This document shows positions 43,734-53,868 of a DNA stretch of 57,755 nt, one piece after another (the first letter of the stretch is position 1; each line of letters opens with the position of its first letter). The stretch is from Gloeomargarita sp. SKYB120 (lineage in GTDB: Bacteria > Cyanobacteriota > Cyanobacteriia > Gloeomargaritales > Gloeomargaritaceae), in NCBI GenBank assembly GCA_025062155.1, contig JANXAM010000007.1, positions 22,464 to 80,218 on the forward strand, given 5' to 3'. The notes under the pieces were generated by a model. That model had not been told where the DNA came from. It worked only from the letters and a program-made list of their open reading frames with translations, and did not search any database. A program made the position numbers and the translations under genes.

Positions 43734-45368
43734 TTATTTCCTAGTTCGGAGGTCATTGGGTGACGGTTGACTGGGTTGGGGTGTGATACGACGCAATACC
43801 AGCGCGTTGTGGATACGGCCACCGTTGACCAGCACTTGACCCCCCAGCACCAAGCCGGTGGAACTGCCGCCGTCTAAATTCAACGCCGAGACTGCCCCCA
43901 GTTCTTGCAAAATGCGCGTCCATTCTGTCAAGGTGGGACCTTGTTGCGCCTGCTCGCTGCCGCTAACCGTCACCCACAACCACCGGCCCTGGCGATTCAC
44001 GGCTAAGCCACTGCGGGGCGCTCTTTGCCGGATGAAAAAGGGTTGAAATTGTTCCTGTTCAGCATTGAGCACCACCTGTCCCCGCTGGAGTAACAACGGC
44101 CCGGCTCCTAGGGCGTGGGGATAGTTTTGCAAGAGGGAGGGCGTCAATTGCTGGCGCAGTTGCACCGTCGCACCTGCAGGAAACTGTCGGTCTAACCCAT
44201 TCAGGCCCCGTCCCACCAGCAGGTAACCATTCAAGGGGATAGGAATCAGCTCGCCGGTGACCACACCCACCACCCGGTCTTGTTCGATGCGAATCACTGT
44301 TTCGTTGGGCGTGAGCGGCGTGTAGTAAGCGCCCCAGTGAGCCGTGTACCGCGCGACACCCCGCTGCACAAAGCCAGAGTTGAGCGCTTGTAACACCAAT
44401 GGCGTTTCTTGATTGACCCGTACCTGTTCCTGGAGTTGCGCCCGGCCAAACACCATCTGTCCCCGGTCGTTCCAAGCCGCTATCCCCCGCTGCAGGATGG
44501 GACTGCTGTACCATTGCCCTTCGACCCGGATGGCTCCTAGGGGTAACTGGGTCTGCCGGTTGAAAAATCCCCCGTTGATGGCGGCGACGCCCTGCGCCTG
44601 TTGAACCAAAGCCGGTAATGCCGCGAGTCCCGGTTGCCCCTGTGTGCTATCCCACACCGGTCGCATGGTGTACTGCTGGGGGTCAATTTCTAGCCAGGTG
44701 ACGGGAAAGCCCTGCACTTGCCCCTGTCGCCACCGCAAGCCACTGGCCCACTGGATGTCGAGGTTCTCTGGGGTGCGGGGTTCAATCACCACACGGGGCG
44801 GGTCTGGCAAGGTCGTCGCCTGCATCGGCTGGTCAAAGGTCAAAACGGTGGCGCGGTCGCTGAACTGCACATCGGCAACTTGCTGGCGCAATTCACTCCG
44901 ACCGGGCGCTAAAATCCGCACAACCGTCCGTTGCCCCAACGTCTGCACTTGGTAGGGAACCGGTCTATCCACATCCACTACCGTGCGACGGGCGCTCTGG
45001 CGAATGCCTTGAATTTGGGCTACTGGCGCAGTGATGGTCAGTTGATTGCCCTGCACCTGCACTTGCCAACCGACGGCGGCGAACAAGTCCGTCACATCCA
45101 GGTAGCGCCGCGTGAATTGGGGATGCCAGGACACCGCCAAGTTTTGTACGGGACTGAACCAGACCACCGCCTGTTCCTGGGGACGGCGATTGGACCGCAG
45201 GCGCATCCCCAACCGCTGGGTCAAATCCTGGTCGCTGATGGCGAAACGCAGCCGTCCTTGGGCATCCCGCCATTGTCGCCACGCTCCCACCCAGGTTTCC
45301 CCATTCCAGCTCAGCCGTTGTTCCAGCGGCGCGGGTTGGGGAACCGGTAACGGTACTTGCGCCCACAT
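43734..45368 (-). CDS. Phosphodiester glycosidase (NAGPA-type) family protein
   Basis: About 544 residues. The N-terminal ~170 residues are beta-rich (AMIN- or copper-amine-oxidase-like, WQVQVQGNQLTI), followed by the phosphodiester glycosidase domain: AAINGGFF (about 230), ALGAGPLLL, and the closing ALNLDGGSSTGLVL. The family cleaves N-acetylglucosamine phosphodiesters or related bonds, often in envelope polysaccharides. There is no N-terminal signal peptide; the frame starts at ATG 45368 (GTG 45371 is adjacent) and no start exists upstream before a stop. That is odd for an enzyme expected outside the cytoplasm. Confidence 0.78.
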   Translation of the reverse strand: MWAQVPLPVPQPAPLEQRLSWNGETWVGAWRQWRDAQGRLRFAISDQDLTQRLGMRLRSNRRPQEQAVVWFSPVQNLAVSWHPQFTRRYLDVTDLFAAVGWQVQVQGNQLTITAPVAQIQGIRQSARRTVVDVDRPVPYQVQTLGQRTVVRILAPGRSELRQQVADVQFSDRATVLTFDQPMQATTLPDPPRVVIEPRTPENLDIQWASGLRWRQGQVQGFPVTWLEIDPQQYTMRPVWDSTQGQPGLAALPALVQQAQGVAAINGGFFNRQTQLPLGAIRVEGQWYSSPILQRGIAAWNDRGQMVFGRAQLQEQVRVNQETPLVLQALNSGFVQRGVARYTAHWGAYYTPLTPNETVIRIEQDRVVGVVTGELIPIPLNGYLLVGRGLNGLDRQFPAGATVQLRQQLTPSLLQNYPHALGAGPLLLQRGQVVLNAEQEQFQPFFIRQRAPRSGLAVNRQGRWLWVTVSGSEQAQQGPTLTEWTRILQELGAVSALNLDGGSSTGLVLGGQVLVNGGRIHNALVLRRITPQPSQPSPNDLRTRK

Positions 45369-45402
45369 CACTACTCTTCCAAGTTCGCTACAGGAGATGA
45401 TG

Positions 45403-46449
45403 TTACGGACGCGCTAGAAGTTGCCCATCACACCAATCTAGGACCCGATGCCAGGCCCACCAAGGGTCCGGGTCGTTTGCCAGCCATTGCCCTAGCCAAC
45501 TGCTGTAGTAGCCCACATGACCGCCATCGTCCGTCAGCACCAGGTCCAGCGCTGGATTGGCAGCCGCCGCCTGTTCCAACTCAGGCAGAATCTCCGGCGC
45601 AAACAACGGGTCATCCCGGCTGTAGAGCACGAGCGTAGGGATGGTCAATTGGTCGAGAAACTGCAGGGGACTGCTAGCGGCGTAGTAATCAGCAACCGTT
45701 TGGAACCCCAGGCGCGGGACCACCAACTCCTGGTCAAACGTCCAAATGCTAGTGATGCGGTCAATTGCCTGGCGGCTGATGGCCTGGGGATGGGCTTGGT
45801 GCAATCGCAGCGCCTTGCGTTTCAGTTCCTGGGTAAGCAACTGTTCCACCAAGCGTCCTAGGGGCTGTTGTCTCAAGTGCTGCAACGAGCGGTGTGCATC
45901 CAGATTGGGGCAAACGGCGACAATTCCCCCGATGGATTCCCTTGGCAAGGGACGGCTTGCTTGCATCGCCGCCCAGCCCGCCCATAGGGCCAGTTGCCCC
46001 CCTAGCGAGTAACCCACAAACCAGTAGGGCGGTGGACAACCCAGACCTTGGGCCGCGGTGGCCAACGCCAGAAAGTCATACCCTTCCTGAAGGCCATCCG
46101 ACGGCAAAGCGGGCGACAGCCATCCCGTTTTCCCCTGTCCCCGGCTATCGAACAACAGCACGGCATACCCCCGTTGCACAGCGCGATAGGCCAGCCAGTG
46201 CAAAAAACCCGGTTGACGCAAATCCCCAATCATGCCGTAGGTGGCAACCAGCGTTCCCTTCGCCTGGGTTGGCTTTGCCCACAGACCAAACAGCGGTACA
46301 CCCCCATCGCCCGTAAACACGTGTTCCCGGTAGGCAAGTCGGGGCGTGAGCCATCCTGACGCTAGGGCTGTGAAAATCGTCATGGCCCAGCCATCGCGCA
46401 GCCACCAGGGCGGAATAAACATAGGCGCTTTCCAGCTTCCCTTGCCCAT
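45403..46449 (-). CDS. Alpha/beta hydrolase-fold protein
   Basis: 348 residues. A hydrophobic segment at about 20-35 may anchor it. The catalytic core has the nucleophile elbow GYSLGG (Ser in WFVGYSLGGQLA, about residue 147), a later aspartate in LYSRDDPLFA and the His in DDGGHVGYY. Resembles the YheT/AB hydrolase-4 group of lipases and esterases. Substrate unknown. ATG 46449 lies 3 bp from the first possible start of the divergent exoD gene. Ends 34 bp before the glycosidase start. Confidence 0.72.
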   Translation of the reverse strand: MGKGSWKAPMFIPPWWLRDGWAMTIFTALASGWLTPRLAYREHVFTGDGGVPLFGLWAKPTQAKGTLVATYGMIGDLRQPGFLHWLAYRAVQRGYAVLLFDSRGQGKTGWLSPALPSDGLQEGYDFLALATAAQGLGCPPPYWFVGYSLGGQLALWAGWAAMQASRPLPRESIGGIVAVCPNLDAHRSLQHLRQQPLGRLVEQLLTQELKRKALRLHQAHPQAISRQAIDRITSIWTFDQELVVPRLGFQTVADYYAASSPLQFLDQLTIPTLVLYSRDDPLFAPEILPELEQAAAANPALDLVLTDDGGHVGYYSSWLGQWLANDPDPWWAWHRVLDWCDGQLLARP

Positions 46450-46482
46450 AAAATGAGTGGGGGAACCGCGTATTTCGATACG

Positions 46483-47100
46483 ATGCCCCGATTATCCGTC
46501 AAATTGCAGGACTGGTTAAGGCAACCCGACCCCCCTGCCGCCATTACGGTACGGGACATCCTGGCCTACACCGGCGAAAGTTCGTGGGGCATGTTATTTG
46601 CCATCCTCTCGTTTCCGTCAGCGCTGCCCCTACCAGCGCCCGGCTATTCCACTCCCTTCGGCGCGTTGATTCTCATCTTAGCTGTGCAGTGGCTGGCAGG
46701 GCGGACGATTCCCTGGCTCCCCCCCTGGCTATTGCGCCGGCAAATCACCTGGCACAACTGGACCCGCTGGGTTGAGACCGGCATCCCCTGGTTGCAGCGC
46801 TTAGAACGCCTGACCTGTCCTCGCTGGGGCGTCATCCCTAAACGCGGTCATTGGGTGTTGGGGTGGCTTGTTGCTCTGATGGGCGTGTCCATGATTATTC
46901 CTTTGCCCGGCACTAATACGATTCCAGCGATGGGCATTTTCTGTATCGGGCTAGGCCTTATTGAAGGCGATGGCGTGTTTTGTCTGGTTGGCTCGCTGAT
47001 TTCTCTAATTGGCGGCGCTATCACCACGTCAATCCTGTACGCCCTGTGGTTTGGGGGCAGCAATCTCATCGAATGGGTGAAATCCCTGATAGCCCGCTAG
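46483..47100 (+). CDS. ExoD-family exopolysaccharide-synthesis membrane protein
   Basis: About 205 residues from ATG 46483 (MPRLSVKLQDWL), the family-like start; an in-frame ATG at 46453 is possible but leaves 3 bp to the divergent gene. Three or four hydrophobic helices with LPLPAPGYSTPFGALILILAVQ-type motif split as in ExoD, then MIIPLPGTNTIPAMGIFCIG. ExoD proteins affect exopolysaccharide and alkaline tolerance, mechanism unknown. Stop overlaps the convergent DUF4079 gene by 4 bp. Confidence 0.8.
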   Translation: MPRLSVKLQDWLRQPDPPAAITVRDILAYTGESSWGMLFAILSFPSALPLPAPGYSTPFGALILILAVQWLAGRTIPWLPPWLLRRQITWHNWTRWVETGIPWLQRLERLTCPRWGVIPKRGHWVLGWLVALMGVSMIIPLPGTNTIPAMGIFCIGLGLIEGDGVFCLVGSLISLIGGAITTSILYALWFGGSNLIEWVKSLIAR

Positions 47101-47810
47101 GGTTGGGGCTTCGCTTGGGGGCAGGTCAAGTTCTGGAAATCACAGGAATAAATCGCCGGTTCTTGCCAGCTCAGGGGAATTTCCAGTAAATCGCGCGTCC
47201 CGGTCAACCCCTGGCCGATAAATAGCAGCAACGCCAAGCAATTCAATGTCACATGAATCTTGCGCCAGGTATTCGTCCGGTCTTGATAAATATCCGGCAA
47301 GATGGCTAGGGAGAAAATCATCAACAACGCCGCCGTCAACCCGTAGTAATAGTGGGACACCCACCATTCAAACCCGCGTCGCCACACGCCGTCTTGCGCA
47401 CCTAAAACCACCAATCCCACTCCCGTTAACGTAGCAAACACCGCCCGCCAGACCCGTTTTTGGGCATGATAAAGCGCTACGAAGGCCGCCACTGTAGCAA
47501 TGAAAAACAGCCCGATTAAAATCACTTGGGTTGGGTTTTTCGTCCAGATGTTGTTCTTAACAATGTGGCGGCCAATGGGAATCATAATGCCGGCCAACGT
47601 GACGCCTACCACCGTTCCCGTCAACCACCGTCCCAACCGAGCGTGTTCCGGCCCTACCACTGGTGGAATTTTGCTTTCATGGCCCTGCTGGACTTGTCGG
47701 CGTCGTTGCCAGGTTTGCCAGGCCAAGTGGGTCACCATCCCCACCAAGGGAAATACCAGCACCACCGCCAGCGTGGGGTGGACAAGACGCAACCAGTCAA
47801 GGAGTTTCAT
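47097..47810 (-). CDS. DUF4079-family membrane protein
   Basis: 237 residues with about six helices: LVHPTLAVVLVFPLVGMV start, IPIGRHIVK, and WVSHYYYGLTAALLMIFSLA. Histidines in two helices recall cytochrome b561-like proteins, but heme binding is not shown. The family is mostly cyanobacterial and of unknown function. ATG 47810. Confidence 0.75.
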   Translation of the reverse strand: MKLLDWLRLVHPTLAVVLVFPLVGMVTHLAWQTWQRRRQVQQGHESKIPPVVGPEHARLGRWLTGTVVGVTLAGIMIPIGRHIVKNNIWTKNPTQVILIGLFFIATVAAFVALYHAQKRVWRAVFATLTGVGLVVLGAQDGVWRRGFEWWVSHYYYGLTAALLMIFSLAILPDIYQDRTNTWRKIHVTLNCLALLLFIGQGLTGTRDLLEIPLSWQEPAIYSCDFQNLTCPQAKPQP

Positions 47811-47963
47811 AGGGTTCGAGCGACTGCAATACGCTGGTGCAAGACTTGGGGTTTACCCGCATTATATCCAGGGTTCAGGATGACTGACCTGCAGGGGAAG
47901 CGCTCTTGTATTCCCAGGTCACACTCAAGATCTGACGTCAACTCAGCCACCCCGCACGGATGT

Positions 47964-48066
47964 TATAGCTAAGCTGCTTTAGTTTGTCAGAAAGAGGAGA
48001 GGAAACCCAAAGGCGGGGCCGTGCTCCGGGACTCAAGGGCTGACAACCATAGATGGCTTAGCTATA
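47964..48066. mobile_element. 103-bp MITE-like element, copy 2
   Basis: Terminal inverted repeats TATAGCTAAGC (47964-47974) and GCTTAGCTATA (48056-48066), exact over 11 bases. Differs from 545-647 at only three positions by eye, so both moved recently. It carries the last codons of the Uma2 pseudogene on its right edge: the first stop codon of that frame (48062-48064, minus strand) lies in the terminal repeat. Confidence 0.85.
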
Positions 48067-48653
48067 ATCCCATTTGCAACACCTGCAAAAGTGCTATGCT
48101 ATCGAGCCACAGGTCAGGGAAAATCCGGCTTTTGAGTACGCCCTGGCTATCCGGTTCTTGCCGTTGATATTCACCTGCATCCAGGATGAACCAATCGCTC
48201 TCCTGGTCTAGGGTCCGCCAGACGATATAATCTTGAACTTAATTGCGGGCATAGGCCTGTTTTTTCTCGTACAAGTCAATTGCAGCACTGCTGGCGGCAA
48301 TTTCGACCACGAACTCCGGCGCCCCTTCGATAAAATCATCGGCGCTAATTGTGGCTTGGCGACCAGGAACCAATAAAACCACATCGGGTTGCACTTCATT
48401 GCGCTCATCCAACCGCACTATAGGTTCAACGGCTAGAACGACACCAGGAGTTGCTACTTTGCTAGGTTCACAAGAGACTAACCATATGGCTGTGGGGTTC
48501 CCCACAGGGGCGACGCCATGTACACTACCCCTTCAATCAACTCGGCTTTGACGCTCAGCACCGCCGCATAACGCCGTTCAAACTCGCTACGGGAAAAGGT
48601 GGCACCCGCTCAACCCGCTGAGCAATTTGCACAACACTACCCGCAGATGGCAT
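48062..48653 (-). pseudogene. Uma2-family gene ruined by frameshifts and a nonsense codon
   Basis: Begins at ATG 48653. Traces of the family occur in different frames: FERRYAAVLSVKAELIEGVV near 48560-48600, then PDVVLLVPGRQATISADDF and FVVEIAASSAA with the catalytic Asp and Glu at 48290-48400, and a lysine in YEKKQAYARN. TAA follows at about 48240, and the C-terminal part (VQDYIVWRTLDQ onward) continues in the same frame to a TAG inside the MITE. At least two frameshifts plus this nonsense codon are needed, so the gene is dead. Confidence 0.78.
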
Positions 48654-48724
48654 GGTCGCTCCCCTAAGCTAGCATAGGGCCGGTTAGGTCAAAGACCCCT
48701 TGCGTTGTGAACGACCAGGCTTCG

Positions 48725-50947
48725 CTATAGCTGCAAACGTCGCGGTAGAGCCTGTGCCCAGGTCTGGTGCAACAGCGTCACAGGCAGGTCTATCAGTCGC
48801 TGCGTCTCTGTCCGGATCACCAGCGCCTCACCGCCAATAACACCCCAAAAGCCCCATTCGTTGGGCAAGTGTTCCCGTAAGTAAGTCTCCCAAGCAGGCT
48901 GAGCGTCAGGTGCAATCGTCACCCAGATGCGACTCCCACCTTCTTCAAAGAAAAACTCATCCCACCGCACCGCAAGGGGTGGCTTGACCGTGATTTGGAC
49001 GCCACAGCCACCGGCAATCGCCATTTCCGCTAGGGCGATGACAACGCCACCATCGCTCACATCGTGGGCCGCCGTTATCCACCCTTGGGCAATCCCGTGC
49101 CGACAGGCCGCCTGCACCCGTTTTTCCCGCGCCCAATCCACCGCCGGCGGGCGCCCCGTTACCAACCCGTGAATCGCCGCCAGGTACTCTGAACCACCTA
49201 AGCCGCCGGTTGCCTGGCCCCAGGGCACGCCCAGAAGGTAGAGATAATGACCAGGCACCCACTGCATCGTACAGCACCGGCGGATGTCGGCGACGCGCCC
49301 CACCATGCCCACCACCGGCGTCGGGTAAATCGCTTGCCCCTGGGTTTCGTTGTATAGGGAGACATTGCCTCCGGTTACGGGCGTCTCCAGTTCCCGGCAG
49401 GCCTGAGCCAACCCACGACACGCCAGCGCCAACTGCCAGTAAATCTCCGGCTTTTCCGGTGACCCAAAATTCAAATTGTCAGTGACAGCTAGGGGTTCGG
49501 CCCCCACACAGGACAGGTTCCGCGCCGCTTCCGCCACGATTGCCATAGCCCCCCGTTCGGGGTCGAGCCAGACCCATCGCCCGTTGCCGTCCATCGTCGC
49601 TGCGACTCCTAGGCGTCCTTGCACCCGGATCACGGCGGCATCGGCCATCCCCGGCAAGACCACTGTGTTGTTTTGCACCTGGTGGTCGTACTGGCGGTAA
49701 ATCCAGCGCTTGCTCCCCAGGTTGGGCTGGTCTAGCAGGGCAAGCAGCACTGCATTCCAAGCGCGTCCGCCTATACCCTGCACCGTCGCCGCCGGCAAGG
49801 TTTCCGCCGACCAAGCCCAATGGCGTTGCACCGCAGGGGGTGGTTCGGGCAAGAGGTCCCGCTCGTAAACAGGCGTATCTATCGCCAGCGCCGCAGCAGG
49901 GACTTGGGCCACAAGTTCTCCCTGATAAAAAACCTGTACGTCGGGCGTTGCGATTACTTCACCCACCACCGCCGCCGTCAGTCCCCAGCGCCGAAAGATA
50001 GGCAAAACGTCTGCTTCCCGGCCTCGCTCCACCACCAGCAGCATGCGCTCCTGGGACTCCGACAGCATCAGCTCCCAGGGTTGCATCCCCGTCTCCCGCA
50101 CGGGTACCGCGTCCAGGTTGAGACGAATCCCAACCTTGCCCTTGGCTGCCATTTCTGCCGTGGCACAGGTCAATCCCGCTGCCCCCAGGTCCTGGCAGGC
50201 CACCACCGCTCCCGTGGCAAAGGCCTCCAAACAGGCTTCGATCAGGCATTTTTCTAAAAAGGGGTCGCCCACCTGTACTGCCGGTCGCTGCGCTTGCGTG
50301 TCTTCCCCCAGTTCAGCGCTGGCAAAACTAGCTCCGCCAATCCCATCCCGTCCAGTCGTCGCACCGACGTACACCACCGGATTGCCAATGCCCTGCGCTG
50401 CCGACGGCATGACCTGAGGTTGATGCAAAACCCCCAACGCCATGACGTTGACCAGCGGATTGTCCCGATAGACAGGGTCCACATACAGCTCACCTCCTAC
50501 CGTCGGTACGCCGACGCAATTGCCGTAGTGACTGATGCCCGCCACCACACCGGTCAGCAAGGCTCGACTGCGGGGCTCCTCCAACGGGCCAAACCGCAGG
50601 GAGTTGAGCAGGGCGATTGGCCGCGCCCCCAGCGTAAAAATATCTCGCAGAATGCCGCCTACGCCCGTCGCTGCGCCCTGGAAGGGTTCCACCGCCGAGG
50701 GATGGTTATGGGACTCTACCTTGAAGGCCAGGTACACACCCCCCACGTCCACCACGCCGGCATTTTCGCCTGGCCCAACCACAACGTGCGGCCCTTGCGT
50801 GGGAAACTGCCGCAACAGGGGTTTGGAATTTTTATAGCAACAGTGCTCCGACCACATGACCCCGAACATCCCCCGCTCCAGGGGGTTGGGCGCCCGGCCC
50901 AATTTTGCACACACCAGGGCGTATTCCTGGGGCGTCAGCTCCGTCAT
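48725..50947 (-). CDS. purL: Phosphoribosylformylglycinamidine synthase, subunit II (PurL)
   Basis: Fourth step of purine synthesis: FGAR plus glutamine-derived ammonia and ATP to FGAM. 740 residues, the small type that works with PurQ and PurS. Motifs: [13 protein letters not shown] near 29-41, [31 protein letters not shown], and SDGG near the C-terminal domain. ATG 50947 lies in the last 4 bp of the upstream kinase gene, so translation is coupled. Confidence 0.95.
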   Translation of the reverse strand: MTELTPQEYALVCAKLGRAPNPLERGMFGVMWSEHCCYKNSKPLLRQFPTQGPHVVVGPGENAGVVDVGGVYLAFKVESHNHPSAVEPFQGAATGVGGILRDIFTLGARPIALLNSLRFGPLEEPRSRALLTGVVAGISHYGNCVGVPTVGGELYVDPVYRDNPLVNVMALGVLHQPQVMPSAAQGIGNPVVYVGATTGRDGIGGASFASAELGEDTQAQRPAVQVGDPFLEKCLIEACLEAFATGAVVACQDLGAAGLTCATAEMAAKGKVGIRLNLDAVPVRETGMQPWELMLSESQERMLLVVERGREADVLPIFRRWGLTAAVVGEVIATPDVQVFYQGELVAQVPAAALAIDTPVYERDLLPEPPPAVQRHWAWSAETLPAATVQGIGGRAWNAVLLALLDQPNLGSKRWIYRQYDHQVQNNTVVLPGMADAAVIRVQGRLGVAATMDGNGRWVWLDPERGAMAIVAEAARNLSCVGAEPLAVTDNLNFGSPEKPEIYWQLALACRGLAQACRELETPVTGGNVSLYNETQGQAIYPTPVVGMVGRVADIRRCCTMQWVPGHYLYLLGVPWGQATGGLGGSEYLAAIHGLVTGRPPAVDWAREKRVQAACRHGIAQGWITAAHDVSDGGVVIALAEMAIAGGCGVQITVKPPLAVRWDEFFFEEGGSRIWVTIAPDAQPAWETYLREHLPNEWGFWGVIGGEALVIRTETQRLIDLPVTLLHQTWAQALPRRLQL

Positions 50948-52383
50948 GGCGTTTCCCGGTGATACACCCGCCCCCGGTAGGTGTAGGTTTGGGAGACGTC
51001 CTTGCCTGGGGTATCCAGGGCACCGGTTTCGTAGGTGCGTCCTCGGTAGCGGAACTGGCCCGTCAATTCCACCGACTGGACCACCCGCTCCGCAGGCCGG
51101 TACGCCTGCCCTCGGTAGCTCATCAACCGCTCGACCGGCTGGGGTGCATCGTCGGCGCTTTCATCAGTACAAAAGCGGTACAGGACATAGCCATCCTGAA
51201 AGGACTGGTCGTCGGTGACGGCGCGAATCAGGTTGCGGGCCACCAGCGTTTGTCCCACTTGAATCGCCTGCTGCCGTGCCAGGCCCCGCTGGGTCATCAG
51301 CTCCGACCCGGCAAAACAACGCGGATAGATGCGCAGGAAGTAGCGCCGGTCGCGGAGTTCTAATCCCCCTTCGCCCTGCAGTTGCTCGAGGAGAGCCGCC
51401 TCGTCGAATTCAGGTAGGGTGAGCGTGCTGGTTGCCGCAAACGCCTCCATATCTCGCAGGACCGTTGTGGCATCGGGGTAGCGCTCCTGCAGGTTCGGGC
51501 ACAACATCCGGTCGAGGATGCGGGCCAACCCATCGCCGACCGTGGTGAACCCTCGCCATTGCCACCGCAGCTGCGCTGGGTCAATCAGTTGCGGGGGCGA
51601 ACAGCCCGTCAGTAACACCACGCAGGTCACCCCGAGGGCATAAATATCAGAAGCGGGCGTTGCCTGGAACCCGTACATCTGCTCCGGCGGCGCATAAATC
51701 AGGCTGCCAATGGTGGTCAGGTCGGCCTGGGAGTCGTGTAGCGGTCCCTGCACCACTTGCTTCACCGCGCCGAAATCCAGCAGGTACAGCGTGCCGTTTT
51801 CGTGGCGCATGATGTTGGCTGGTTTGATGTCCCGATGCACCACCCCTTGGCTGTGAATAAATGTCAAAATCCCCAGCAGCGACCGTAGGATGTCCGTCAC
51901 CTCCGGTTCGCTCAACCGGCCTTGGCGCTGTAACACCCTGTGCAAATCCTCCCCCGGAATATACTCCTGCACCAAGTAGAAATACTCCTCGTCGTACTGA
52001 CCGTTGGCCGACTGCACCGTTAGATCAAAGGAAGCAAACAGGTAGGGGATTTGCGGGTGAGTGCCCAGCGCCTCCAACACCTCCGCCTCCCGGTGAAAAA
52101 GCCGCTGGGCGGTGACCAGCTCTTCAGGGCTAAAGCGGGCCGTCCGCAACTGTTTCACCACGCACAGGCGCTGCGCCGGTGTGTATAGATCCCGTGCCAG
52201 GTAGGTCCGGCCAAAGCCTCCCTGGGCCAGCAGTCGTTGCGGTACGTAGCGTCCCAACAGCACCAGGGGCATCCCGCAGGTTGGACAGGGCAATTCCAAC
52301 AGCGCTTCGCGGCTAACAGCATGCAACGTGTGCTGGGGTTGCGGGCACACCGGACGCGTGCAAAAAGCGTCTATAGAAGTCAC
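50944..52383 (-). CDS. Ser/Thr kinase with DEP and DUF4278 (YRG) repeats
   Basis: About 479 residues from GTG 52383, which has AGGGG nine bases upstream; ATG 52410 is an alternative. The cysteine pairs CTRPVCP and CPTCG suggest an N-terminal zinc ribbon (about 8-38). Hanks-type kinase follows (about 44-310): GGFG, catalytic [18 protein letters not shown] and APPEQM, all intact. A DEP-like domain (about 330-400, with [16 protein letters not shown]) comes next, then three YRGxxY repeats (YRGQAY, YRGRTY, YRGRVY) of the DUF4278 type at the C-terminus. The stop overlaps purL by 4 bp. Confidence 0.85.
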   Translation of the reverse strand: MTSIDAFCTRPVCPQPQHTLHAVSREALLELPCPTCGMPLVLLGRYVPQRLLAQGGFGRTYLARDLYTPAQRLCVVKQLRTARFSPEELVTAQRLFHREAEVLEALGTHPQIPYLFASFDLTVQSANGQYDEEYFYLVQEYIPGEDLHRVLQRQGRLSEPEVTDILRSLLGILTFIHSQGVVHRDIKPANIMRHENGTLYLLDFGAVKQVVQGPLHDSQADLTTIGSLIYAPPEQMYGFQATPASDIYALGVTCVVLLTGCSPPQLIDPAQLRWQWRGFTTVGDGLARILDRMLCPNLQERYPDATTVLRDMEAFAATSTLTLPEFDEAALLEQLQGEGGLELRDRRYFLRIYPRCFAGSELMTQRGLARQQAIQVGQTLVARNLIRAVTDDQSFQDGYVLYRFCTDESADDAPQPVERLMSYRGQAYRPAERVVQSVELTGQFRYRGRTYETGALDTPGKDVSQTYTYRGRVYHRETP

Positions 52384-52423
52384 AGGCTTACCCCTGGCAA
52401 TCGCCTTCATTATAGCTAGATGC

Positions 52424-53092
52424 TCAGGGCGGCGCAGGCGAAACCCCCACCACCCGCGCCCGCAAGGTGTCCAGGTCGGGAAAGGGCTGGCCGGTTTGCT
52501 GGTACTGGGCCGCTTCTTCGGGATAAAGCCAGGCGAAGGCTTGGCGGGCCATTTGTTCAGGACTGAGGCGGGGCTGAGCGTACAAACCCGCCTGGAGACG
52601 CTGGCGCTGGGCCTCAAACAGAATCACCGCTGTCGCCACGGACACGTTCAACGACGGCACCATCCCCAGCATCGGAATCTGGATGTGGTGGTCGGCCAGG
52701 GCTGCCGCTGTCTCGCTCACTCCCGATTTTTCATTGCCGACAATAATGCCTGTCGGTCGCGTGTAGTCCACCTCCCGGTAGTCCAGCGCTGTTGAGGAGA
52801 GATGGGCCGCCAGCAGTTGCAGGTTTTGGGCGCGCAGATGAGCAATGGCCGCCTCCAGCGTGGGATGCACCACCAGTTCCACCCACTTGTCCGCGCTGGC
52901 GCTGGTTTCGCTGTAGGTCGGCACGCCGCCGGTGGGGTTCACAGCATGGACGCAACCAATGCCCACCGCATCGCAACTGCGCAAGATAGCACTTAAGTTG
53001 TGGGGTTTATGGACCGCCTCCGCCAGCACCGTCAAATCCGGTTGCCGCCGGCTCAGCACCTGCAAAATCCGTTGCCAACGACGCTCGGTCAT
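52424..53092 (-). CDS. trmH: tRNA (guanosine-18 2'-O)-methyltransferase, TrmH
   Basis: 222 residues; SPOUT methyltransferase. Motifs: VHKPHNLSAILRSCDAVG (motif 1), IIVGNEKSGVS (motif 2) and IPMLGMVPSLNVSVATAVI (motif 3, the trefoil knot that binds SAM). Modifies G18 in the tRNA D-loop. ATG 53092 is divergent from purC, 50 bp away. Followed by the kinase and purL on the same strand. Confidence 0.93.
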   Translation of the reverse strand: MTERRWQRILQVLSRRQPDLTVLAEAVHKPHNLSAILRSCDAVGIGCVHAVNPTGGVPTYSETSASADKWVELVVHPTLEAAIAHLRAQNLQLLAAHLSSTALDYREVDYTRPTGIIVGNEKSGVSETAAALADHHIQIPMLGMVPSLNVSVATAVILFEAQRQRLQAGLYAQPRLSPEQMARQAFAWLYPEEAAQYQQTGQPFPDLDTLRARVVGVSPAPP

Positions 53093-53142
53093 CGGGTTCT
53101 ATTCTAGGCTTTACACTGGAGAAAAGACGGGAGACCCCAGCC

Positions 53143-53868
53143 GTGTTCACCACTTACGCAGGGAAAGCGAAAGTTCTCACCCCTACTGACCGTCCCGGCG
53201 TGCTGCGGATGCACTTCAAAGACGACGCCACCGCCTTCAACGCCCAGAAAAAGGGCCAGATTCGCGGCAAGGGGGAGGTCAACTGCACCATCAGCAGCTA
53301 CCTGTTCCAATTCCTGGAACGGCGGGGCGTCCCCACCCATTTCCTGGCCCAGGTCGCGCCGGACGTGATGGAGGTCCAGGCGTTGCAGATGTTTCTCCTG
53401 GAGGTGGTGGTGCGCAATCGGGCGGCGGGCAGCTTGTGTCGCGAAACGGGATTGCCCCTGGGCCTGGAATTGCACCCCCCCCTGGTGGAGTTCTACTACA
53501 AAAACGACGCGCTGGGCGACCCCCTGTTGACTCCGGACCGGCTGCAGTTGCTCCAACTAGCGACGCCGGCGCAGGTACAGACCATCACCCACCTAGCGGA
53601 ACAGGTCAACACCCATTTACGTCCCTTTTTTGCGGAATGCGGCATCTTGCTGGTAGACTTCAAACTGGAGTTCGGTCAAGACGGGCAAGGGCGAATCCTT
53701 CTGGCCGATGAGATCAGCCCAGATACCTGTCGCCTCTGGTTGGCGGACGAAACCGACCCAGCGCGGCGCGTACTGGACAAAGACCGCTTCCGCTACGACC
53801 TAGGGGAAGTGGAACCGGCGTACCGGCTAGTGCTGGAGCGGGTCACGCAGCAGGTGCTCCATGGATAA
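53143..53868 (+). CDS. purC: Phosphoribosylaminoimidazole-succinocarboxamide synthase
   Basis: SAICAR synthetase, step seven of purine synthesis. About 241 residues from GTG 53143. Motifs: AGKAKVL start, FKDDATAFN (ATP/Mg loop), VRNRAAGSL, DFKLEFG, and ADEISPDTCRLW. Its last 8 bp overlap the omp85 start. Two purine genes (purC, purL) lie on opposite strands within 2.5 kb, separated by trmH and a kinase. Confidence 0.95.
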   Translation: MFTTYAGKAKVLTPTDRPGVLRMHFKDDATAFNAQKKGQIRGKGEVNCTISSYLFQFLERRGVPTHFLAQVAPDVMEVQALQMFLLEVVVRNRAAGSLCRETGLPLGLELHPPLVEFYYKNDALGDPLLTPDRLQLLQLATPAQVQTITHLAEQVNTHLRPFFAECGILLVDFKLEFGQDGQGRILLADEISPDTCRLWLADETDPARRVLDKDRFRYDLGEVEPAYRLVLERVTQQVLHG

